51,028 nucleotides of DNA. Origin: an uncultured Pelagibacteraceae bacterium. Lineage in GTDB: Bacteria; Pseudomonadota; Alphaproteobacteria; Pelagibacterales; AG-422-B15. The stretch is taken from positions 1-51,028 of the forward strand of contig CABZEU010000009.1 of the NCBI GenBank assembly GCA_902524795.1, written 5' to 3'. Below are positions 17,235 through 24,692 of the stretch, piece after piece. The position numbers and the translations under genes were made by a program. A model generated the notes under the pieces. The model ran no database searches. It was not told the origin of the DNA and saw nothing but the letters and a program-made list of their open reading frames with translations. The first letter of the stretch is position 1, and every line of letters begins with the position of its first letter.

Positions 17235-18218
17235 TTAACCCCAACAAAGTTCTTCACCTATTTGCATCATCCCATTGGAATAAATTATTCCATTTTTTCT
17301 ATCCTCATTTAGAAAACAGGGGCCATCAAGATCTATAAAATCTGCATTCTTGTATAAAGGCAGTATTTGCATCATTGAAACCGAGCTAGACACCATGCAG
17401 CCAAGCATAACCTTCAATCCTTTTTCTTTTGCTTTTTTTTGAATTTTTAAGGCCTCAGTCAAACCACCTGTTTTGTCTAACTTGATATTTATTGTATCAT
17501 ATTTTGCAGAGATCTCATCTAAATCAGAACTGTCGTGAAAAGACTCATCTGCACATATAGATATAGGATAATTCATATTCAACAATTTATCATCGTTAGT
17601 TGATATCAGAGGCTGTTCTAACAGATCAATCTTTGTTCTTACAAAAAGATCAATATTTTTATTTAAGTCATCCGCTTCAAAAGACTCATTAGCGTCAACT
17701 ATAATTGTTGTATTGGGTAAACGCTCCCTTGCGTTAATAAGAATTCTGTCTAAATTTTGATTATCTACTTTAATTTTTATTGTAGGGAATTCTCTATGGT
17801 CATAAATATCTTCAATCATTTTGACTGGGTCATCCAATACAACTGTGTAACTGCTTGGAATTTCTTGAGGCTTTTGAATACCAAGCATTGACCATACAGA
17901 CTTTTTCTTTTTTTTACTTTCTAAATCCCAGAGAGCGCAATCAACAGCATTTCTTGCAGCCCCATTATTAATAAATTGATCAAGATTTTCTCTGTTAATT
18001 TCTAAATTTTCAATACCATCTTTCAACTCTAATATTTCTTTTTGAACACTTTCCAAAGTTTCAGCGTATCGTCCATAGGGAACGCATTCTCCTATTCCAG
18101 TAAATTTATTGTCAGTAAGCTTTACTTCAATTGTTTCGGCGGTATTTTTTGATCCCCTAGAAATATTAAAAGACTTATTTAATTGCCAAGATAAATGAGA
18201 AATATCAAGTTTAATCAT
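17235..18218 (-). CDS. dgcA: enolase-superfamily epimerase/racemase, DgcA-like (N-acetyl-D-glutamate racemase or Ala-Glu dipeptide epimerase)
   Basis: A 327-aa muconate-lactonizing-type enolase-superfamily enzyme. The catalytic K-x-K is in FPTIKIKVDN. Metal ligands are Asp in VDANES, Glu in DLLEQP and Asp in CADESFHD, and the opposing catalytic Lys is in INIKLDKTGG. This is the L-Ala-D/L-Glu epimerase pattern. Its ATG directly follows the stop of a DUF1611 gene with no gap. In marine bacteria that pairing has been described as the D-glutamate route in which DgcN acetylates D-Glu and DgcA racemises N-acetyl-D-Glu. The pairing favours that role over a murein-peptide epimerase, but sequence alone does not decide. 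Confidence 0.82.
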   Translation of the reverse strand: MIKLDISHLSWQLNKSFNISRGSKNTAETIEVKLTDNKFTGIGECVPYGRYAETLESVQKEILELKDGIENLEINRENLDQFINNGAARNAVDCALWDLESKKKKKSVWSMLGIQKPQEIPSSYTVVLDDPVKMIEDIYDHREFPTIKIKVDNQNLDRILINARERLPNTTIIVDANESFEADDLNKNIDLFVRTKIDLLEQPLISTNDDKLLNMNYPISICADESFHDSSDLDEISAKYDTINIKLDKTGGLTEALKIQKKAKEKGLKVMLGCMVSSSVSMMQILPLYKNADFIDLDGPCFLNEDRKNGIIYSNGMMQIGEELCWG

Positions 18219-19214
18219 TTATATTTTTTTTAAAAGATCAATGAAGGGATCCAAGCTGTCAGTTATTGGATCTATACAAGGTAGCTGATATTGGGATGAA
18301 ATTTCCTTTTTTATGTCACTCGTATTGTCTTTCATATTAGAAGTATTAAGAGCAATACCAATGCAGTGAATATTTTTATTAGTTAATTTACCGCACTGAA
18401 TTGTTTGTTCTATTACATCACCTATACTAGGCAGAGCAGCTTCGACACCTCTCATCTGAGTTCTAGTTGGCTCATGACAAACTATAAAAGCGTCTGGCTG
18501 ACTTCCATGAAGCAGTCCAAGCGAAACGCCAGCAAATGAAGGGTGAAACAATGAACCTTGTCCCTCAATTATATCCCAATGATCTCTATCATTGTCAGGA
18601 GATAACCATTCTACTGCACCAGATATAAAATCAGATACTATCGCATCTATGGCAATGCCATTTTCAGCAATCAATACGCCTGTTTGACCAGTTGCCTTAA
18701 AAGATACTTTTATGTTTTTTTCAAGCATTGCTTTCTCTACGGCAAGTGCTGTATATTTTTTCCCAACCGAGCAATCAGTACCTACTGTCAGTAATCGCTT
18801 TCCAGTTCGTTTAAGTCCTTTTCCTGTGTCGAATTCAATGTTGTTATACCTAAGGTCGTGCAATTTAACACCATGCTTAATCGCAGCTTTAGATATTTCA
18901 TCAAAAGAAGATAATCGTGAATGCATACCGCTAGCGATATCTAAACCAAGTGATATTGCCTTTACAATTATATCGATCCAACCTTCAGGCATTTTCCCTC
19001 CGGCGTTTACAACCCCAAGTACAAAAGTTTTAGCTCCTTGCTTTACTGCTTCTTCTAGGGAGATCTCATTAATACCAAGACTTGATTTTGCATTTGGTAG
19101 GCTCATTTGGCCAATACACCATTCTGGGCGCCAATAGTTAATCCCAGCCGCAGTTTTAATCGCTAATTCATCTTTTGCGTCACCTAAAAATAATAAGTAT
19201 GGCTTGGATATCAT
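18219..19214 (-). CDS. dgcN: DUF1611 protein, DgcN-like D-glutamate N-acetyltransferase
   Basis: A 331-aa DUF1611 protein with an N-terminal Rossmann-like domain and a P-loop-type C-terminal domain. The Walker-like sequence GTDCSVGKKYTALAV is the hallmark, and the family sequence EGQGSLFHPSFAGVSLGLLHG is also present. Family members paired with the dipeptide-epimerase-like gene have been described as D-Glu N-acetyltransferases. Here the two genes abut with no intergenic base, so they are translated as one unit. The assignment comes from family plus context and is moderately strong. Confidence 0.82.
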   Translation of the reverse strand: MISKPYLLFLGDAKDELAIKTAAGINYWRPEWCIGQMSLPNAKSSLGINEISLEEAVKQGAKTFVLGVVNAGGKMPEGWIDIIVKAISLGLDIASGMHSRLSSFDEISKAAIKHGVKLHDLRYNNIEFDTGKGLKRTGKRLLTVGTDCSVGKKYTALAVEKAMLEKNIKVSFKATGQTGVLIAENGIAIDAIVSDFISGAVEWLSPDNDRDHWDIIEGQGSLFHPSFAGVSLGLLHGSQPDAFIVCHEPTRTQMRGVEAALPSIGDVIEQTIQCGKLTNKNIHCIGIALNTSNMKDNTSDIKKEISSQYQLPCIDPITDSLDPFIDLLKKI

Positions 19215-19287
19215 GTGATTAAGTCAGGATCTGCTGTGGAAAGAGTGGTTAGTAAAATGTGGATAACTTTTAATCATAATATTATTC

Positions 19288-19316
19288 TTGTAGCATAAAA
19301 TATCATTTTCTAAAAT
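19288..19316 (+). promoter_or_regulatory. candidate sigma-70-type promoter
   Basis: TTGTAG (19288-19293) and TAAAAT (19311-19316) are separated by exactly 17 bases. Transcription would start near 19322, just upstream of the structured stretch ending at the terminator at 19408. The 73 bases from 19215 to 19287 show no other recognisable element. Confidence 0.5.
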
Positions 19317-19319
19317 TAC

Positions 19320-19408
19320 GGTTCGCAATTGAACGTTCATGCGTTTTGGGGTTCGACCGGCCCCCGAAAAGCATCAAAGTTAGAAAATTCTTGCTTTGGT
19401 GCTTTTTT
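19320..19408 (+). ncRNA. candidate small RNA or 5' attenuator, about 90 nt, family unknown
   Basis: The stretch from about 19320 to 19408 is far more GC-rich and structured than its surroundings. It contains a short hairpin around GCAATTGAACGTTCATGC (19325-19342), a GC hairpin GGGGTTCGACCGGCCCC (about 19348-19364) and an intrinsic terminator. It follows a well-spaced promoter and precedes the ferredoxin ATG at 19461. I do not recognise it as tmRNA, 4.5S, 6S or a tRNA. It may be a free-standing sRNA, or a leader controlling the ferredoxin gene by attenuation. Confidence 0.5.
19367..19408 (+). terminator. intrinsic terminator upstream of ferredoxin gene
   Basis: AAAAGCATCAAAG (19367-19379) pairs with CTTTGGTGCTTTT (19394-19406), 13 pairs including one G-T, with a 14-base loop and a run of six T (19403-19408). 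It ends the candidate small RNA about 50 bases before the ferredoxin ATG. Confidence 0.85.
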
Positions 19409-19460
19409 GATGTATTTGAACCATAAAATAACACTATTTATTAATCTTCTGAGAAGCGCA

Positions 19461-19781
19461 ATGGCTAAGATCAAATATATTGAATTCGATGGCAAAGAGC
19501 ATGAAATCGAAGTTAGTAACGGCCTCACTGTTATGGAAGGGGCAATAAAAAATAAAATTCCAGGCATTGACGCTGATTGTGGAGGAGCTTGTGCTTGTGC
19601 AACTTGCCACGTGTATGTAGCAGATGAGTGGATTAATAAACTTCCTAATAAAGATGACTCAGAAGAAGACATGCTTGATTTTGCTTTTGAAGTAAAAGAA
19701 AGCAGCAGATTAAGTTGTCAAATTACAGTTTCTGATGAATTAGATGGGCTGATCGTTAAAATGCCTGAAAAGCAATTTTAA
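19461..19781 (+). CDS. [2Fe-2S] ferredoxin, adrenodoxin type
   Basis: A 106-aa electron carrier. Cluster ligands follow the adrenodoxin/ISC-ferredoxin pattern: Cys40, Cys46 and Cys49 (C-x5-C-x2-C in [11 protein letters not shown]) and Cys86 in RLSCQI. The frame is open upstream to 19329, but that part crosses the terminator; the ATG at 19461 has GAGAAG before it and MAKIKYIEF is the normal N terminus. No isc genes are adjacent. It may serve a P450 or monooxygenase, with the FNR-type reductase gene at 20950 as a possible partner. Confidence 0.95.
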   Translation: MAKIKYIEFDGKEHEIEVSNGLTVMEGAIKNKIPGIDADCGGACACATCHVYVADEWINKLPNKDDSEEDMLDFAFEVKESSRLSCQITVSDELDGLIVKMPEKQF

Positions 19782-20305
19782 GAGTCTTTAAGTTTACAAT
19801 TTAGGTTACTTTGTATTTCGTTTAATTTTTCAACATTTGAACCATTTCCAATAAACTGTCTCATTAGCATAAGACCTTTATTTGAAGGCGAAACTACTAT
19901 AAATCCATCAGTGACTTTTGTTGGCGTAGATCCTGGACCAAACAAATACATCTTAAGTTTACCAAAGTTATGTGAATTTTCATTTACTGTAGAAAAATTG
20001 TCAGTAATTTCTGAAAAAAATGAAATTGACCAATAAGTTTCGGGAACTTCAGTTTCGATAATTAATGGAAAATACGTAACATCGTAAACACATCCTCCAT
20101 AGAGAATATCTGCACTAGGTCTAATGACCTCAGTAAAATCTGATGTTGGCAAATCACGAGCGAATGAATTATTAATCATATTTTGCTCTTCCCAGTTTCG
20201 TCCAACGTACTTCATCATTAACGTGGGTGCGTAATAAATAATTATCAAATGTAATAGAAATCCTATTATTGCAAGCAAAGATAGTTTTTTTAAAAAGCTA
20301 TTCAT
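19778..20305 (-). CDS. DUF1254 domain protein, membrane-anchored
   Basis: A 175-aa protein with one N-terminal membrane anchor (about residues 8-28) and an exported domain. [20 protein letters not shown] and [15 protein letters not shown] are typical of the DUF1254 half of the DUF1254/DUF1214 family pair. The upstream gene, overlapping by 8 bases, encodes the DUF1214 half, so the two probably form one envelope complex. The function of the pair is unknown. It overlaps the convergent ferredoxin gene by 4 bases. Confidence 0.75.
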   Translation of the reverse strand: MNSFLKKLSLLAIIGFLLHLIIIYYAPTLMMKYVGRNWEEQNMINNSFARDLPTSDFTEVIRPSADILYGGCVYDVTYFPLIIETEVPETYWSISFFSEITDNFSTVNENSHNFGKLKMYLFGPGSTPTKVTDGFIVVSPSNKGLMLMRQFIGNGSNVEKLNEIQSNLNCKLKDS

Positions 20306-20897
20306 CTTTACACCTCAATTTCTCTATTTTTGGCAAATCCACTCTTTTTAACTTTGAAAAATATTCTTCTCCAGGTAAATATATTCTTAGCGTAACTGAA
20401 AAGTGCTCGTCATTAGGAACTCTTATCCAGTTTTTTTCAGAAATTTCAGAAATAAAATTATCTTCACTTGTTAAAAAAATCTCAAAACCGCCCTCAAAAT
20501 TAAAGTCAACCGTTTCACTGTTTAAGGCATAGATTTTTTCATCGTTCTCAACTAAATAGCCATCTTCATTGTAGACAGTAATGCTCCACCATCTAGACTC
20601 AATGTCATCCCCAATAATATTGTAAGTGCAATTTCCTATTAATTTTACATCTTCAATATCGTTAAATGCATGAAAATAAGCTACCTCAGGCTTTGAAAGG
20701 GCAAATGTTCCTCGCATTGCAACAGCAGCTCTTGTGTACATATCTCTATCTTTGTCACCCGGGGATGGCAAAATCTGCCAATTATCATTTTTTATAAATG
20801 CAAATTCCTCATAAAGCTTGGCTGAAGCGTAAGTAAAAGCAACGGCAATTAGTATCACAGCAATTAAATATAAGAGGTATCTGCGTAATAAAATCAT
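20298..20897 (-). CDS. DUF1214 domain protein, membrane-anchored
   Basis: A 199-aa protein with an N-terminal membrane segment (about residues 8-26) followed by a periplasmic domain. The sequences MYTRAAVAMRGTFALSKPEV, SRWWSITVYNEDGYLVEN and a C-terminal WIRVPNDEHFSVTLRIYLPG match the DUF1214 pattern, in which W-S-x-T-x-Y and L-R-x-Y are characteristic. It is translationally coupled to the DUF1254 gene. In larger bacteria the two domains are often fused in one protein; here they are separate. Function unknown. Confidence 0.78.
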   Translation of the reverse strand: MILLRRYLLYLIAVILIAVAFTYASAKLYEEFAFIKNDNWQILPSPGDKDRDMYTRAAVAMRGTFALSKPEVAYFHAFNDIEDVKLIGNCTYNIIGDDIESRWWSITVYNEDGYLVENDEKIYALNSETVDFNFEGGFEIFLTSEDNFISEISEKNWIRVPNDEHFSVTLRIYLPGEEYFSKLKRVDLPKIEKLRCKDE

Positions 20898-20949
20898 TGT
20901 ATAATCAATAAGTAATATTATTTATTATCATATAACAAGGAATAAATAT

Positions 20950-21975
20950 ATGTCTGAAACTATCAAAACTGATTGCTTAATAATTGGAGGCGGTCCTGTA
21001 GGTTTATTTGCAGTTTTTGAATTGGGAATATTGGGACTTGATAGTCATGTTGTAGATAACCTCGATAAAATTGGTGGACAATGTGCTGAATTATATCCAG
21101 ACAAACCTATTTATGATATTCCTGCTTTGCCTGAATGTACTGGTTTATCATTAATTGAAAATCTTCAAAAACAAATCAAACCTTTTAATACACCCTTTCA
21201 TTTAAACGAAAGAATTAATGAAATATCAAATCATGAGAACGTTTGGATATTAAAAACTTCAAGTGACAAAGTGTTTGAAACCCCAAATATATTTATAGCT
21301 GGTGGAGTTGGATCGTTTGAACCACGTAAACCTCCGATTGAAAATGTTTCTAAGTTTGAAAATAAAGGTATTCAATACTCTATTCCGGACAAAAATTATT
21401 ATACTAATAAAAAAATTATAATCTTTGGTGGAGGCGATAGTGCTCTAGATTGGACAGTTGAACTTTCTAAAATAGCTTCACATATCACATTGGTCCACAG
21501 ACGAGACGAATTTAAAGCTGCAAATCATACCGTTAGTTTAATGAAAGAACTGGTCAAAGAAGGAAAAGTTGACTTAATAACTAAAAATCAGATTAGTGAT
21601 GTTCAAGGCAGTGGTAGAGTCGAAAGAGCAATTATTAAAGATAATGATGGGAATGAAAAATCATTAGATTGTGATGAGATTTTAATTTTCTATGGATTGA
21701 AGATGGAGCTTGGACCTATTAATGATTGGGGTCTTAACTTGAATGCAAAACAAATCGAAGTAAATACTGAGAATTTTGAGACAAATCTAGCGGGTGTATT
21801 TGCAATGGGAGATATTTCTTATTATCCAGGTAAACTAAAGTTAATTCTATCAGGATTCCATGAAGCTGCATTAGCAGCTCAAAAAGCTTTTGTAAGAGCT
21901 AGGCCCGATGAAACATTAACTTTTCGATATACGACTTCATCAAGCGATATTCAAAAGAAATTAGGTGTAAAATAA
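20950..21975 (+). CDS. ferredoxin-NADP+ reductase, thioredoxin-reductase type
   Basis: A 341-aa flavoprotein that shuttles electrons between NADPH and ferredoxin or flavodoxin. The FAD motif is IIGGGPVGLFAVFELG, and GGQCAELYPDKPIYDIP is the hallmark of the type-2 FNR group, which lacks the redox CxxC of thioredoxin reductase. The NADPH motif is IFGGGDSALDW, and FAMGDISYYPGKLKLI closes the FAD site. AAGGA precedes the ATG. It leads a rightward run of two methyltransferases and a flavin monooxygenase and lies 1.2 kb from the ferredoxin gene. Confidence 0.93.
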   Translation: MSETIKTDCLIIGGGPVGLFAVFELGILGLDSHVVDNLDKIGGQCAELYPDKPIYDIPALPECTGLSLIENLQKQIKPFNTPFHLNERINEISNHENVWILKTSSDKVFETPNIFIAGGVGSFEPRKPPIENVSKFENKGIQYSIPDKNYYTNKKIIIFGGGDSALDWTVELSKIASHITLVHRRDEFKAANHTVSLMKELVKEGKVDLITKNQISDVQGSGRVERAIIKDNDGNEKSLDCDEILIFYGLKMELGPINDWGLNLNAKQIEVNTENFETNLAGVFAMGDISYYPGKLKLILSGFHEAALAAQKAFVRARPDETLTFRYTTSSSDIQKKLGVK

Positions 21976-22602
21976 TTGCTTCAAAAACTTTACGATAAAT
22001 ATGTCTGCCCTCATCTCATAAATTATGCGATGCAAATGAAACCGTTCAAAAAGCAGAGAGAAAAAGTAATACCCTCTGCATCAGGCAGGGTCTTAGAAAT
22101 AGGAATAGGTTCAGGGTTAAATTTTAGTTATTACAAAAAAGAAAATGTAGCAGAGGTATTTGCAGTTGAGCCGGATGGAATATTATTAGAAAAAGCAAAA
22201 CAAAATGCAAAAATAAACAATATAAATTTGAATGTTCAGCAACTAAAAGCTGAAGAATTGCCTTTTGATAATAACTCATTTGATACAATAATTAGTACAT
22301 ACACCATGTGTTCTATACCTGGCCTCAGCAGTGCAATGTCTGAAATCAATAGAGTTATGAAGCCAAATGGTAAATTTCTTTTCTCAGAGCATGGAAAATC
22401 TCCTGACATAAATGTTTTTAAGTTGCAAAAAAGAATGAATGCGATCCAAAAAAGAATAGCCGGTGGCTGTCATTTAGATGTAGATATTCCAAATGAAATA
22501 ACAAAAGCAAAATTTAAATTGAATAAAATTGATAGCATGTATGTTCCTGGGCCAAAATTTTTAAGTTATCATTATTGGGGCGTTGCTAGTCCGCTAAAAT
22601 AG
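21976..22602 (+). CDS. class I SAM-dependent methyltransferase (UbiE/Methyltransf_11 type)
   Basis: A 208-aa methyltransferase. SAM motif I is RVLEIGIGSGLNFSYY, motif II is near FAVEPDG, and SFDTIISTYTMCSIP is the Methyltransf_11 region. The TTG at 21976 comes immediately after the reductase stop, so initiation probably depends on coupling. A later start would remove the LYDKYVCPHLINYAM segment typical of the subgroup. Relatives methylate quinones, arsenic species or phospholipids; the substrate here is unknown. Confidence 0.85.
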   Translation: MLQKLYDKYVCPHLINYAMQMKPFKKQREKVIPSASGRVLEIGIGSGLNFSYYKKENVAEVFAVEPDGILLEKAKQNAKINNINLNVQQLKAEELPFDNNSFDTIISTYTMCSIPGLSSAMSEINRVMKPNGKFLFSEHGKSPDINVFKLQKRMNAIQKRIAGGCHLDVDIPNEITKAKFKLNKIDSMYVPGPKFLSYHYWGVASPLK

Positions 22603-22605
22603 AAT

Positions 22606-23235
22606 ATGTTGATGCGACAAACTTTAGATTATGTTTTCTCAAATGCAGAAAAAAGTAATCCAAAATCAATTCTACAAACGATTGATAATTTTGTTCTTGA
22701 AAGTGGTCAATTCCTTATGAATGTAGGTCCAGAAAAAGGAGAAATTCTAAGAGAACAGCTTTTAAAATCTAAGCCAAATAATGTAATAGAGTTGGGAACT
22801 TTTATCGGATATTCTGCTGTATTAATTTCATCTACTATTGAAGAAAAAAGTAAATTAACTTCAATTGACTCAGATATTCATTCTGTAGAAATTGCAAAAG
22901 AACTAATCAACTTTGCGGGGTTAGGTAATAAAGTTAATTTGTTGCATGGAAGTGCTGAGGAAATAATACCTGAATTAAATTTTAATGCAGATTTTGTGTT
23001 CATTGATCATGCAAAGAAAAAGTACCTTTCAGATTTAAAGCTTTTGGAGACTGAGGGAATAATTAATAAAAATTGTACAGTATTCGCAGATAATGTTGGA
23101 ATTTTTAAAGATGAAATGTCCGAATACTTTAATCATGTTAGAAATTCTGGGAAATATCAGTCTCAAAATTTTAGTTCGAAATTAGAGTATAGAAATAATA
23201 TCTATGATGAAGTGGAAATATCGATTAAGAATTAA
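22606..23235 (+). CDS. O-methyltransferase, family 3 (COMT-like)
   Basis: A 209-aa cation-dependent O-methyltransferase-like protein. VIELGTFIGYSAVLISSTI is SAM motif I of the catechol-O-methyltransferase group, and DFVFIDHAKKKYLSDLKLL provides the acidic metal-binding and catalytic Lys region (D-H-x-K-x-x-Y). The start may be the ATG at 22606 or 22612. It sits 3 bases after the other methyltransferase and 5 bases before a flavin monooxygenase, so all are probably one transcript. Substrate unknown. Confidence 0.86.
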   Translation: MLMRQTLDYVFSNAEKSNPKSILQTIDNFVLESGQFLMNVGPEKGEILREQLLKSKPNNVIELGTFIGYSAVLISSTIEEKSKLTSIDSDIHSVEIAKELINFAGLGNKVNLLHGSAEEIIPELNFNADFVFIDHAKKKYLSDLKLLETEGIINKNCTVFADNVGIFKDEMSEYFNHVRNSGKYQSQNFSSKLEYRNNIYDEVEISIKN

Positions 23236-23240
23236 TTATT

Positions 23241-24692
23241 ATGGATAATAGCAATCATTTTAATGTTATTGTAATTGGTGCTGGAATTTCTGGCATTGGT
23301 GCTGGATATTATTTAAAAAAGAATTGTCCAAACAAATCATTTTGTATAATCGAGGGAAGAGATAACATTGGCGGCACATGGGATTTATTTAAGTATCCAG
23401 GAATAAGATCAGATTCTGATATGTTTACACTTGGCTACGCTTTCAAACCTTGGAAAGAACAAAAAACAATTGCAAACGGACCTTCAATTTTAAGTTATTT
23501 AGAAGAAACAGTTGAAGAAAACAATCTACGCGAGAAAATAAAGTTTAGTCACAAAGTCTTAAGCGCTAATTGGAATTCAGATAGCCAAAAATGGGAGGTA
23601 AAAGCTGCTCATAATCAACAAGAAGTGCTATTAACAGCTAATTTTCTTTTCATGGGAACAGGATATTATAATTATGACGAAGGATATACACCTGAATTTA
23701 ATGACCTTGATAAGTATGAAGGTAAATTAATACATCCTCAGAAGTGGCCTGAAGATTTTGATTACACAGATAAGAAAATGGTTGTGATTGGCAGTGGTGC
23801 AACAGCAGCTACAATAATTCCTGAATTATCTAAAAAAGCGAAACATGTCACGATGTTGCAACGCTCACCAACATATTATTTCCCAAGTCCTGACGAAGAT
23901 AGATTCGCAAATTTTTTAAAAAAAGTACTACCATCAAAAATGTCTTATACAGTTGTTCGGTTGAGGAATGTATTTTTTCAGCAACTTCTATATAGAATTT
24001 GTCGATCATATCCCAAATACGTAAAACGTAAACTCATAGATGGAGTGAAAAAATTATTACCTAATCATGATATTTCAAAAAATTTTACTCCACGATACTA
24101 TCCGTGGGAACAGCGAATGTGCCTAATTCCAAATGGTGATTTATTTGAATCTATTAGAGAAAATAGGGCATCCGTAGTTACAGAACATATTGACCGGTTT
24201 ACATCAAAGGGTATTACACTTAAATCAGGGCAAAATATTGAAGCTGATGTTGTAGTAACTGCAACAGGTTTAAACTTACAATCTTTTGGTGGCGTACAAG
24301 TGCATATTGACGGAAAATTGGTTGAACCCTCTGAAACCATGACTTACAAAAGTATGATGTTCAGTGGAATCCCAAATTTTGTAAATTCTTTTGGTTATAT
24401 TAATGCTTCATGGACGTTGAAAGCAGATTTAACCTGCGAATATGCATGTCGCTTAATAAATTATCTCGATAAAAATAACTACAGTCATTGTGTGCCAAGG
24501 GTTCCTGTAGATGTAAAAGCTGAAAAAGATTGGCTAGCAACCGAGTTTTCATCAGGATACATTCATAGGGCTATTCATTTATTTCCCCAACAAGGCAGCA
24601 GATCACCATGGGTAAACACACAAAATTATTTTAGAGATTTTTTCGGTATTAAATTTGGTCGTCTAAATGATGATTCGATCCATTTTTCCTAA
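23241..24692 (+). CDS. flavin-containing (Baeyer-Villiger-type) monooxygenase
   Basis: A 483-aa two-dinucleotide-domain flavoprotein. The FAD motif is VIGAGISGIGAGYYL, and GRDNIGGTWDLFKYPGIRSD is the BVMO/FMO region. The NADPH motif is VIGSGATAATIIPEL. The C-terminal third contains TATGLNL, the usual ATG motif. It probably inserts oxygen into a ketone or oxidises S or N. The family fingerprint FxGxxxHxxxW is not clearly intact: the region reads YEGKLIHPQKWP. The 3' end overlaps the convergent acyl-CoA ligase gene by 4 bases. Confidence 0.88.
   Translation: MDNSNHFNVIVIGAGISGIGAGYYLKKNCPNKSFCIIEGRDNIGGTWDLFKYPGIRSDSDMFTLGYAFKPWKEQKTIANGPSILSYLEETVEENNLREKIKFSHKVLSANWNSDSQKWEVKAAHNQQEVLLTANFLFMGTGYYNYDEGYTPEFNDLDKYEGKLIHPQKWPEDFDYTDKKMVVIGSGATAATIIPELSKKAKHVTMLQRSPTYYFPSPDEDRFANFLKKVLPSKMSYTVVRLRNVFFQQLLYRICRSYPKYVKRKLIDGVKKLLPNHDISKNFTPRYYPWEQRMCLIPNGDLFESIRENRASVVTEHIDRFTSKGITLKSGQNIEADVVVTATGLNLQSFGGVQVHIDGKLVEPSETMTYKSMMFSGIPNFVNSFGYINASWTLKADLTCEYACRLINYLDKNNYSHCVPRVPVDVKAEKDWLATEFSSGYIHRAIHLFPQQGSRSPWVNTQNYFRDFFGIKFGRLNDDSIHFS

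Noticed and set aside
18712..19137. 141-aa ORF on the + strand inside the dgcN-like gene
   Set aside because: It is antisense to a well-conserved DUF1611 gene and has no recognisable domain or ribosome-binding site.
19320..19408. Possible tRNA or two-piece tmRNA because of the GGTTCGACC stretch
   Set aside because: No acceptor stem, anticodon arm, CCA end or tag reading frame can be built; the stretch is better explained by hairpins and a terminator.
19329..19460. N-terminal extension of the ferredoxin frame, and a 111-aa antisense ORF over the same region
   Set aside because: The extension crosses a strong terminator and adds residues unlike any ferredoxin; the antisense ORF mirrors the ferredoxin coding sequence.
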